DNA from: Eutreptiella sp. 'Long Island Sound 2002'
Lineage: Eukaryota; Euglenozoa; Euglenophyceae; Eutreptiales; Eutreptiaceae
Direction: 5' to 3'
DNA length: 64,000 nucleotides
Assembly: GCA_964036045.1 (NCBI GenBank)
Contig: OZ038381.1
Coordinates: 68,262,242 to 68,326,241 of the forward strand
Position numbers and translations under genes: made by a program. A model generated the notes under the pieces. That model saw only the letters and a program-made list of their open reading frames with translations. It made no database searches and was not told the DNA's origin. Below are positions 9,869 through 17,616 of the stretch, piece by piece. Numbering within the stretch: the stretch's first letter is position 1; every line of letters starts with the position of its first letter.

Positions 9869-10963
9869 GCCACACTGGACATCTGGCCATCGGTGACTTA
9901 TACGGAGGGCAGTGCCCCTGAGGAGGCCGATGAGACAGCCAAGGCTCCGGTTTCATCAACGGGTGTGGTTGCGAAGCCCAAGGTGGTGTCCAGCGAGATC
10001 GGTGGGCAAGTGGATACGCAGCCAATTACGTGGCCACCAACAGCCTCTTTGAGTCCGGAGGATTGGTCGGAGAGCTTGTTTTTGAAGGGGCAGACTAATT
10101 GGTACCGGTGCCTAAGTTTGCGGGTTAAAACGCAGCCTCCACATGTGCTGATTTTGCATTTGCCTTTGCGCATCACAGACCTCCGTCATCCATCACGGCG
10201 CGAGTTATTTTTGTGTGCTGCTGCCACTGCAACGAAACACAGGTCATACACCTATCAATTGTGGGATGCTGAGGCGAATGAGTGGGAGGTTTGGCACTCT
10301 TTGAAGCGGTTTGGCGGTGTCGGTGGTGCACGGGTTCCAGCCGACGTCCAGACTCGTGTCGGTGATTGGGTGGCTGAGCGGGTGGCTGAACCGTTGACAG
10401 GGCGGGGGTACAAGGCTGACCCCATGGTTGTCGATGATGAGGCTGATGATACTGAGATTGTGAAGTCTGAGGGTTCCCCCAAGGGGAGGACCGCTGTCAA
10501 GCAGGAGTCTACACCAAGGGCCACACCAGCAAAGGGCAAGGCACCAGCAAAGGTCACAGCCCCACCAGAGAAGGTCACAGCCCCACCAGCGACCCCCGAC
10601 CCAATCCCCTTCCCCACGGAGGAGACGGTTCGTGGCATTTCGGACGGGGTGATGCGTACGTTGGAGGGAAATGTGCAGTCCACATTGCGGGATATTCTGC
10701 CCGCGGCAGCTCGTGAGGCCATGAAGACAGAGTCCTCAACCCGGGCGACCCGTGAAATGCAGAAGCTTCAAAATGAACTGGCCGTAGCCAAGAGTCAGGC
10801 AAAGGCCGCAGAGAAGCGAGCACAGGACCTCCAGGACGCACTTGAGGATAGCAAGAGGCAGAAGATAGAGGTAGAGGGTGAGCTGAAGCACATGCGAGAG
10901 AAGTGGGAGGAGGAGAAGGAGCGGTCCTCCAAGTACCTCACCATTTTGGAGAAGCAGAAATAG
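9869..10963 (+). CDS. Element-encoded protein with C-terminal coiled coil (probable downstream exon of the oxygenase gene)
   Basis: An open frame of 364 codons begins directly at a CAG acceptor with ATLDIWPSV and ends at TAG 10961-10963. The first 160 residues hold a possible small folded region (SLFLKGQTNWYRCLSLRV, PPHVLILHLPLRITDL, YTYQLWDAEANEWEVWHSL). Next is a Pro/Lys/Ala-rich acidic-basic linker with VVDDEADDTEIVKSEGSP and APAKVTAPPEK repeats. The last 110 residues are heptad-like and strongly charged, a likely coiled coil (MQKLQNELAVAKSQAKAAEK onward to EKERSSKYLTILEKQK). There is no convincing in-frame ATG at its beginning, which supports it being an exon joined to the dioxygenase. 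No family was recognised. Confidence 0.55.
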   Translation, partial: ATLDIWPSVTYTEGSAPEEADETAKAPVSSTGVVAKPKVVSSEIGGQVDTQPITWPPTASLSPEDWSESLFLKGQTNWYRCLSLRVKTQPPHVLILHLPLRITDLRHPSRRELFLCAAATATKHRSYTYQLWDAEANEWEVWHSLKRFGGVGGARVPADVQTRVGDWVAERVAEPLTGRGYKADPMVVDDEADDTEIVKSEGSPKGRTAVKQESTPRATPAKGKAPAKVTAPPEKVTAPPATPDPIPFPTEETVRGISDGVMRTLEGNVQSTLRDILPAAAREAMKTESSTRATREMQKLQNELAVAKSQAKAAEKRAQDLQDALEDSKRQKIEVEGELKHMREKWEEEKERSSKYLTILEKQK

Positions 10964-11071
10964 GGAGGCTATTTTTGTTTGGTGGTACCGGTGTTTGTCA
11001 GTCTGGCCACTGGGGGCAAATGCGCTTGGTACAGCATGCGCGCTTCCAGACTGCCGCTGCCACTGTTGCCC

Positions 11072-11380
11072 TTATTATGTTTTGATGCACTGATTTAATG
11101 CCGAGGCCACAGTTGGCATTCTGTGTGGCAAAGACTTTTTTGGCAAATTACAAAGCACTTCTACTCGCCTTGCGCGATGTGTGCCGGCGCTGCGGAGTGG
11201 GCGGAGGTGCATGCTCCTACCGTTTTATTATTATGTTTTGATCCACTGATTTAACGCCGAGGCCACATTTTGCATTCTGTGTGGCAAAGACTTTTTTGAC
11301 AAATTACAAAGCACTTCTACTCGCCTTGCGCGATGTGTGCCGGCGCTGCAGTGCGGGCGGAGGTCCATGCTCCTAACGTC
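11072..11380 (+). repeat. 156-bp tandem duplication
   Basis: Two copies start TTATTATGTTTTGAT at 11072 and 11228. They share GATTTAA(T/C)GCCGAGGCCACA, GCATTCTGTGTGGCAAAGAC and TGCGCGATGTGTGCCGGCGC with few differences. The pair lies between the coiled-coil ORF and the transposase ORF and may hold the 3' end or a promoter, but no clear signal is visible. Confidence 0.85.
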
Positions 11381-11407
11381 CCATGGTATGGGGGTTGTTT
11401 CATGAAA

Positions 11408-11460
11408 CGAATTGCAAATTACGCATTGCGAATTACGAATTACGAACTACGAATTGCAAG
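11408..11460 (+). repeat. Short AT-rich tandem repeat upstream of the transposase gene
   Basis: Units of 9-10 bp (GAATTGCAA, AATTACGCATTGCG, AATTACGAATTACGAACTACG) are repeated about six times in a GC-rich context. The position, about 100 bp upstream of the inferred 5' intron, would suit a promoter or protein-binding site; function is inference. Confidence 0.6.
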
Positions 11461-11530
11461 ATTGCCCAAAATACTGTCATAAGCCTTTCTTTGTGCAAAG
11501 CGTGCCAGGGGACGGAATGGTTCGCAATAG

Positions 11531-11750
11531 GTGCAAGAGGGCTTGGGGGGGGGTTCACTGCTGGAAGGGGTGTTGGAAGGGGGTTCCAGCGTTGGAAGGG
11601 GGGGTTCCAGCGCTGGAAGGGGGGGGGTTCCAGCGCTGGAAGGGGGGGGGTTCCAGCGCTGGAAGGGGGTTCCAGCGGGGGTTCCAGCAGGGGTTCCAGC
11701 GCTGGAAGGGGGTTCCAGCGGGGGTTCTAGCACCCATTCCTGGTCTTTAG
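11531..11750 (+). repeat. Intron-like segment holding palindromic minisatellite array 3
   Basis: A possible donor AG/GTGCAAG at 11531 and the acceptor TTCCTGGTCTTTAG ending at 11750 enclose the array at about 11552-11733. The array is close to identical to array 2 in unit order, including the terminal CAGCGGGGGTTCCAGCAGG. The transposase ATG lies 10 bp after the acceptor. Confidence 0.55.
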
Positions 11751-11759
11751 GTGGACCCC

Positions 11760-13401
11760 ATGGACAAGGCTGTAGCAGCGTTTCTGCATTCATTGCCACC
11801 GCTGACGGCCTATTCCCAACTCAAGGACCGTGCCCGACATGAGCGGCGTGGGCACATCGCCAAAGTTCTAGCTGCCCTTCTTGTGGAGGACACCCCGCTA
11901 GTCCAAGAAACCGTAGATGGGTGGTTCGTGCGCAGCAAGGCTGACGCTGAGGGGGAGGATAGCCACGCGTACCGGGCCGCCATTCGGGTGTGGAAGTACG
12001 CCTTGGACTCCAACCTCTCAATCCGGCAAACACTACGGGTGCCGCGGCATTGCACGCAACGCGACCTTGCCGACAAGAGGACACGGTTGACCCGCTACAC
12101 GGCGGAAACATTGACCGTCAGTGGAGGCTCCATGCACCAGAGGAGCGCAGCCGTGACGCAGTTGAAGGACGTGGCGGTAAACCAAGTTCAACTTGCCATA
12201 GCGGAGGGGAATTTTAAACATAATGGGCCTGAAAAGTGCATCTGGGTGGTTGTGGTGCCCGATGCAACCCCTTTGTGGAAAACTAGTGTTTCCAAAGCAG
12301 ACGTGTTCGTCCATGTTTGGGGGGAGGGGGTGAAAGCGGCTGGCCACATTGCCCGTTGGCCAATGTGGTGGTGCATGGATGGGCCGGACAATGCCGGGTG
12401 TCTGCTGGCCATCGATGACATTGGCAAACTCAATGAACAAGTGATTGCTTTGCAAAGGGACACCACTGTGTTCATTGATGGTGAGTCCTGGCGGTTTGTG
12501 GTGTTCTTGTCTCGGGATGGGAAGTTAATGGCAGTAACCAACGGCGGGGGGAAATGTTGGTGTTGTGACGATTTGACTATTCTAGTTCCATTGGATCATG
12601 TCCTTGCGAATGTTCGCTGGGGCTCATTCTTGCGCACTATCAAGACGGATCGTCGGGTAGGAGATGTGGCCCATGGTGCTTGCCGAGTGACCAACGCTTT
12701 CAAAAAACGGTTGTCTGATGATATTGCACGGTGGTTGGTTGGTGTAGTTGGCCAGCGTGCCATGGCTCGCGAATTTCATGAAATTTGGGCTGAATTGCTG
12801 CATGAGGCCCGCTCTATTCCTGCCGCGGAGCGCAAGGAGCTTCTCCCTCGAAAGGCAAAGGAGGGAACGTTTGACATCAGCACTGCTCGACATTTTTGGG
12901 ACCGACCACGGCTTCAACAACGGCTTATCTCCGCCCTCCAAACCCACTTTCCAACTATTGTTTGCAACGGTGTATGTATGTATGTTCTAGTTGCTGTTTT
13001 TTTGCGCGATTTTTGTGCACTTCAAAAGCTATGGCGTAAGAAGGAACCCCTAACAGATGTTGAGGTGGCGTCTGCCAAAACTTTGTGCCAAAGCATTGGC
13101 ACATGTTGGCAAGCGTTGGGTTGGAAGCCCACACCATGGGTCCATTGGACTGTGGCCCATTCCCACTACTTCCTTGCCAAATATCGCACGTTATATTTGT
13201 TTTCAAGTGTGCCGGCCGAACACCGGCACCCACCGATTTAAGGTACAGGTGAAAAACTCCATGCGTGGATGGTCGCTACAAAAGCCCCGTGTGTCAAAAC
13301 GGGGCTTGCGCCATGTCCTCAACATGGAGACCATGCAAATTGGCTTGCGTCACTATGTGGCACGCAAGGGTCATGCATTTTTGAAACGACAACGCCGTTG
13401 A
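11760..13401 (+). CDS. Transposase-like protein (DDE type suspected), one frameshift near the end
   Basis: The frame runs from the ATG at 11760 to a TAA at 13239-13241. A change of frame at about 13237 (CACCCACCG then TTTAAGGTACAG) restores HPPFKVQVKNSMRGW and continues through KPRVSKRGLRHVLNMETM to a TGA at 13401, about 546 residues in all. The shifted segment looks conserved, so the break is a recent 1-nt indel or a sequence error. Candidate acidic residues are D168 (VVVPDATPLWK) and D253 (FLSRDGKLMAV), followed by a Cys-rich KCWCCD at 265-270 and a helical AREFHEIWAELLHEA region that could supply the Glu. The C-terminal WVHWTVAHSHYFLAKY...FSSVPAEHRHPPFK block resembles what I recall of transposase-like proteins from algae and basal metazoans. 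Superfamily is not assigned; KDZ or another zinc-containing DDE group is possible. Confidence 0.55.
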
Positions 13402-13481
13402 TCGGCAAGGATGTTGTGCTGAACAAGTCAATCCACATTGAATGTGTTTGTGCCCCCAATCCGTGTTGTTGTGAAGTTGGG

Positions 13482-13678
13482 GTATGTGCCGGAAGGGGGG
13501 GTTCCGGCGCTGGAACCCCCGCTGGAACCCCCGCTGGAACCCCCTTCCAGCGCTGGAAGGGGGCGCTGGAAGGGGGTTCCAGCGGGGGTTCCAACGCTAG
13601 AAGGGGGCCTAAAAAGTCGCTGGAAGCCCGCTAGAAGGGGGTTCTAGCAGGGGTTCCAGCGTTTTTTGTGCCCCCCAG
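13482..13678 (+). repeat. Intron-like segment holding palindromic minisatellite array 4
   Basis: A strong donor GTATGT at 13482 and the acceptor TTTTTTGTGCCCCCCAG ending at 13678 enclose CGCTGGAAC and GTTCCAGCG units at about 13492-13661. It lies in the 3' region of the transposase gene, 80 bp past the shifted-frame stop. Confidence 0.5.
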
Positions 13679-13830
13679 TGCTCCACAAAGGCGGGGTGAC
13701 CGGGAACGGCCAAGATTTGTACTAGCAAGGGGGTCATAGTGTAAGACATTTGGGGGTGCATTAGGTCAAGTCAACAGGTTTTGTGTGGGAAACCAAGATG
13801 TGATCAAAATTTCTGCTAGAAGGGGGGGGT

Positions 13831-13863
13831 TCCAGCGGAGCGCTTCCAGCGGCGCACCCCATA
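13831..13863 (-). repeat. Right terminal inverted repeat
   Basis: Reverse complement of 7034-7066 over 33 bp with one mismatch, preceded inward by TTCTGCTAGAAGG and a G-run. LHC coding similarity resumes immediately outside it. Confidence 0.9.
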
Positions 13864-14199
13864 CGTGTAGGCCATCGCGACTGGTGAGGGTCTCGTTGAG
13901 AGCAGGGCCTCCTACATCGCCGACCCATTCGCCGAGAAAGGTATGCCCAGCGCCCATGTTACCCAGTTCACTGCTTCCCCTGTGGCCATATTCGCCACTG
14001 CTGCCTTGTCTGGCCCTGCACGCAACAGGTGGTTGGACCCATTCTCTGATGCCTCCTCCCCTGGCTACCTCACTGGTGAGTACCCTGGTGACTACGGTTG
14101 GGATGCCGCCGGTTTGGCTGCTGGCCCTACCACCTTCGCCGCAAACCGTGAGGCCGGGCTGACCCACACTCGTTGGGCTATGTTGGGCACTTGGGGCTG
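13864..14199 (+). pseudogene. LHCII-type polyprotein, right half after the mobile element (decayed)
   Basis: This is the direct continuation of the unit broken at 7033. The first codons read V[29 protein letters not shown], the stop being TAG where the other unit has CAG (Gln). A linker ([16 protein letters not shown]) and a further unit follow ([45 protein letters not shown]). In this last unit WYGP is changed to LSGP, and the chlorophyll-related Glu before THTR is Gly. LHC similarity stops at about 14199 within the first membrane helix, where the GA-rich R1 repeat begins. The 80% or higher nucleotide likeness to 6409-6660 suggests recent homogenisation or duplication of units. Confidence 0.85.
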
Positions 14200-15176
14200 C
14201 ATAGTGTCGTGCAGAGTGCTTCGCGGGGAACCGAACAGGGGGGGGCAAGGGTAGGTCAGCCGAGGGGAAAGAGAGGACCAGGGCACCGGGGGGACCCAAG
14301 GGGCGCGTGCAGGGAGGGAGAGGGCAGAAGAGTGGGAAAGGGGTTGCCTTGCACACTGCTTTGCACCGTGCGCGTACAGGCGGAGGGAGCGGGGGGCAGA
14401 ATGAGGCCAGAGCACAGGGCAGGGGGCGAGGGGGGCTGCGGAACAGCGGGGCGAGCAAGTGCCCCGCAAATTGCTAGCACCGTGCGCGCACCGGAAAGGG
14501 AAAAAGGGCAGAGGGGGCCAGCGAGGGGAAAAGGTGAGGCGCACAGAGCGGGTAGGGTAGGTAGAGACGTGAGAACAGCGCGAGGGAGAGGGAGAGGAAA
14601 CAGGGAACGCAGGGTAGCAGGTGATGGGTAATGGGTTGCTGCGCACAGTGTAGTGCATCTTGCGCGCCATGTAACGCCAACGCGGGACTCGTATGGGGGC
14701 TATGGTAGCGGCGGGCGGCCACAGCGAGCTGCTCAAGAGAAGCAGCTCATCAAGCGACACGGCCGGCCAAAGGCGGAGTGGGTGAACAAGGTGCGTGTTG
14801 TGCAAAGTGGCTGCAAATTGTAGTGCATTGTGCAGAGTGCGCGCAGACAGAGGGGGCGAGGGTAGGGCAGCCGAGAGGGAGGAAAGGTCCAGCGCGCCGG
14901 AGGGGCCCCACGGGAAGGAGCAAGGAGGGGACGAGACGAGCGGGAAAAGGGGTGCCTCGCAAAGTGCTTGCATCGTGCGCGCACAGACGGGAGGAGCACG
15001 GGCAAAACACACGGCAAGGGAAAGCGGGTGAGAAGCCTAGTGGGGCAGAACAGGCAGGCAGGGGCAGGAGGGGCCGACAGCGAGCGTGGGACGCAAGGCA
15101 GAGAGGGTAGGCAGGACCGGCAAGAGGGAGTGAGGAAGGACCAGAGAAATGTCACGCAAAGTGTTCTGCAACTTGC
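14200..15176 (+). repeat. GA-rich R1 repeat blocks
   Basis: At least four degenerate blocks, each opening with words like GTCGTGCA, GTAGTGCAT or GCGCACAGTG and running into GGGGGCGAGGGTAGGGCAGCC-like purine-rich sequence. A partial R1 head lies at 14705-14790 (GCGGCCACAGCGAGCTG). The purine bias keeps long minus-strand Pro/Leu/Ser-rich frames open; I do not regard them as genes. Confidence 0.6.
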
Positions 15177-17031
15177 GTGCCTTGCATCTCTAATCTAAAT
15201 CCTGCGTCGAGGGCTGCGGGGGCCCCTCCTCTACCTGCCATGGGACCCGGCAGTCCTCGCTGGGCCCCACCCCCCAAACCTGGACACCCCCCTCCTCGTC
15301 GCCCCGGAGAGTCCGGTATGGACTCTCCGGTTTTTGTTGGTGCGGGTGCACCACCGGCTGTTGGGGGCAGGGCGGTGGGTATGGGTGGACGGGGGGGGGG
15401 GGGGTTGTCCACCTGGACCAGCCCCTGCGCCTGGGGGAGGTCGACGGGTCGTGGGGGTGGCAACGTGAGTTGCCGGGGTAGGGGAATAAGCGGTGGGGGG
15501 AGCCCCCCCCCCCCCCCCCCGAAAGGGGGGTGAAGATGTTTGAGTTGGCGCAAACCAACATCTTCAACCGAGAGCGGAAAAAGGGGGGGGCCATCCACTG
15601 GCGATTCGTCGCCCACTGCTGGCAGGGGCTGGGCTTGGGGGGGGTTGAGTGGGTGGGGAAGGCGTGGGTGTGGACGCCGACCTGGTCGGCGCTGCTGGAC
15701 TTCGGGGGCTTCAACCCCAAGACGGCGAATCAGGGGGTGTATGCCGGGGTGGTGCCGGGCATCGCCACCCGGCCCAAGCCCAAGCCCAAGCCCGCCGTAG
15801 CCCCCGCTGGCGGCCCCCCGCAGCCGCCACCCCCCAACCCCGCGGACGCCTTCGCCAAGGCACTAGGGGCCTTCTCCCCCGCCCTGGACCGCCAAGGCAC
15901 GATATGTCCATTATGTTCTAGCGGTGATCTAGCAAACCGTTCTAGCGCTGATCTAGCCATCGCCGTGCCGCCGCTGCTAAAACGTCGCTAGAACGCCGCT
16001 AGAAAAGTTGCCTACAACGCCGCTAGAATGCTCCTGCATTTTGTTTGTCTCTTCAGGTTGTCAGCGTGCAGACGTGTGGAGGCGACCCCCACGGGGTGCG
16101 CGTGGAGTGGCGCGATGGTGGAGGGCGGACGCGCCTCGTGGGGGTCACCGAGTTAAGCCAGATGTTGGGGAGTAACCCCAATTTGGCCCTCTCGGTGCTG
16201 GAGGGTTTGGGTGGGCGGGAATGGGGCAGGAGTGCGGGGGGCATGGACCCGCAGCGCAAGGGTTGGGCCAGGTTGCCGGAACGGGGGGGGGATGACAGCA
16301 GCAGCAGCAGCAGCACCAGCAGCGGGGGGAAGACACCCCCCACCAAGGCCCCAAAAAACCCCCCAAAGGCCCCCAAGAAAAAACCCCGCCCCCGCCACTT
16401 CGAGAGTAGCGACGAAGAAGAGGCGCCCCCCCCCCAAGCCCAAGCCCAAGGCCCAGCCGCAGGCCAAGTGCAAGGGCAAAGCCACCCCCCCCCCAAACCC
16501 CAGCCCCCCCCTATGCAAGAAAGGGGCCGGGAGCCCTATGGGAATGTGCCGGGTGTGGGGGACACCCGGTATGTCCCTTGGGCGGAGGGGGGCAATGGGG
16601 GGACCGCCAGCCAAGTGACGGTGTTGGGGGATTGGGATGAGGAGTTGGACCCGGGGGAGTGGTGGGTGGTGTCGCAGGGGTCCAATGGGGAGGGGAAGGG
16701 GGGGAAGATGCGGAAGAAGGGGAAGAAGAGGAAGCGGGAGAAAGAGGGGGGCACCTTCCGAGTGCCGGGAGAGCTTCTCTTCCGCAGCCAGGAGGAAGCG
16801 GAGGCCCACCTCCAGGAGGCCTTGGGGGCCGGGGACGACGGGGACGACGGGGATGACGGGGATGACGAGGGGGACGAGGGTGGTGACAAGGGGGAGGGGG
16901 GTGACAAGGGGGGTGAGGCGGGGGGTGACAAGGGGGGTGAAAGGGAAGGGGACACGGGGGGTGGGGGTGAGAAGGGGGGTGCCGGGAGCAAGGATGAGAC
17001 CCGGCAACCCCCCACCACGCAGGAGGGGTAA
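15177..17031 (+). CDS. Hypothetical low-complexity protein, two exons with a homopolymer frame break
   Basis: Not a recognised family. The 5' part (15177-15533) is Pro/Gly-rich and ends in a run of about 20 C. A different frame from 15530 reads KMFELAQTNIFNRERKKGG, AIHWRFVAHCWQGLGLGG and VWTPTWSALLDFGGFNPKTA before turning Pro/Lys-rich, so the C-run probably hides an indel or slippage site. A foldback follows, then the acceptor TTTGTCTCTTCAG ending at 16056. Exon 16057-17031 (324 codons, stop TAA) starts VVSVQTCGGDPHGVRVEWRD, a small beta-rich region, then Ser-, Pro/Lys- and Gln-rich segments, a basic MRKKGKKRKREKEGG cluster and an acidic DDGDDGDDE/GGDKGGE C-terminus. It looks nuclear. No donor in the preceding exon is phase-consistent without a frame correction. 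It lies between R1 repeats and may belong to another mobile element. Confidence 0.4.
15906..16040. repeat. Palindromic foldback with GTTCTAGCG units, intron-like
   Basis: The left half carries GTTCTAGCG/GATCTAGC words and the right half their complement CGCTAGAAC/CGCTAGAAA, so the segment can fold into a long imperfect hairpin. It lies between the two coding parts of the hypothetical gene and ends just before a splice acceptor at 16056. Confidence 0.65.
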
Positions 17032-17059
17032 CCTGCGTGTCGCGACTCGCGAATGGGGG

Positions 17060-17205
17060 CCTGGGGGGGCAAGGGGGCTAATCGGGCTAACCGGGCTAAT
17101 CAGGCTAACCCAATCACCAAGTGACCCGGCGCCGGCCCGCCAAGTGACCTTCCAAGTGACCTATGGGGTGCGGTGGGGGGCTAACCGGGCTAACCGGGGG
17201 GTGGG
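17060..17205 (+). repeat. Short tandem motifs GGGCTAACC and CCAAGTGACC
   Basis: GGGCTAA(T/C)C is repeated about five times (17077-17112 and 17177-17197), and CCAAGTGACC or TCCAAGTGACC three times (17117-17162). This is the 3' flank of the hypothetical gene. No function is evident. Confidence 0.7.
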
Positions 17206-17327
17206 GGGGGGGGAACCCGGCACTCCGCGAGTCGGGTCCAGCATCGGGACCCTGTGATTGGCCACGGCTGGCCATGGTAGCCGGGGCAGCTTCTCTTTGA
17301 GGAGTGGACGAGCATTCATATATATCG

Positions 17328-17418
17328 TTCTAGCGGCGTTCTAGCGAGCCGTTCTAGCGGCGTTCTAGCGACGTTCTAGAACGCTCGCTAGAACGTCGCT
17401 AGAACGCCGGTAGAACGA
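17328..17418. repeat. Palindromic foldback, GTTCTAGCG arms
   Basis: Four GTTCTAGCG words on the left face CGCTAGAAC-type words on the right around a central GTTCTAGAAC, giving a hairpin with arms of about 40 bp. Same word as at 15906-16040. Confidence 0.8.
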
Positions 17419-17562
17419 AAAAATTTTGGACTCCAAAATCAGGTGAAAACAGTGAAATTGTGGAAAAAAAAGAATGGGCCCCCGAGCATGGATAGGGGGG
17501 TCAAGGTTAGACACCTCACCCCCCCGCCCCTTGCGGGGGGGGGTATCCCCCTCTTTTTTTCT

Positions 17563-17616
17563 TTCTAGCCGCTCTAGCCGGTTCTAGGCTAGAACGAGAT
17601 TGGGCATTCTAGCATG
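17563..17616. repeat. Small CTAG-rich palindromic cluster
   Basis: TTCTAGCCGCTCTAGCCGG, GGTTCTAGGCTAGAACG and a final CATTCTAGCATG form a short variant of the neighbouring foldback. It may mark the outer edge of the same insertion. Confidence 0.5.

Larger units (their letters stand above)
7034..13863 (+). mobile_element. 6.83-kb inverted-repeat mobile element inserted in the LHC gene
   Basis: Both ends carry a 33-bp inverted repeat starting TATGGGRTGCGCCGCTGG with one mismatch. The LHC sequence reads straight across the element: CAC TAC before it (7028-7033) and TAC GTG TAG GCC after it (13862-13870) rejoin as HYV-stop-AIATGEG, matching [11 protein letters not shown] of the first unit. The duplicated TAC suggests a 3-bp target duplication, although the inverted repeats can be drawn to overlap it by 2 bp. 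Inside, all on the plus strand, are an oxygenase-like gene, a coiled-coil protein gene and a transposase-like gene. Four palindromic GTTCCAGCGCTGGAAC-type minisatellites lie between and beside them. The superfamily is not assigned; a 3-bp duplication would be compatible with, for example, PIF/Harbinger or CACTA, but the coding regions do not clearly support either. Confidence 0.8.

Noticed and set aside
14092-15155. Long minus-strand Pro/Ser/Leu-rich ORFs
   Set aside because: They arise from purine-biased repeat DNA on the opposite strand; no domains, and the sequence is explained by R1 repeats.
16153-17007. 284-codon minus-strand ORF opposite the hypothetical gene
   Set aside because: It mirrors the low-complexity plus-strand exon; the plus strand has the splice acceptor and the basic/acidic segments typical of nuclear proteins.
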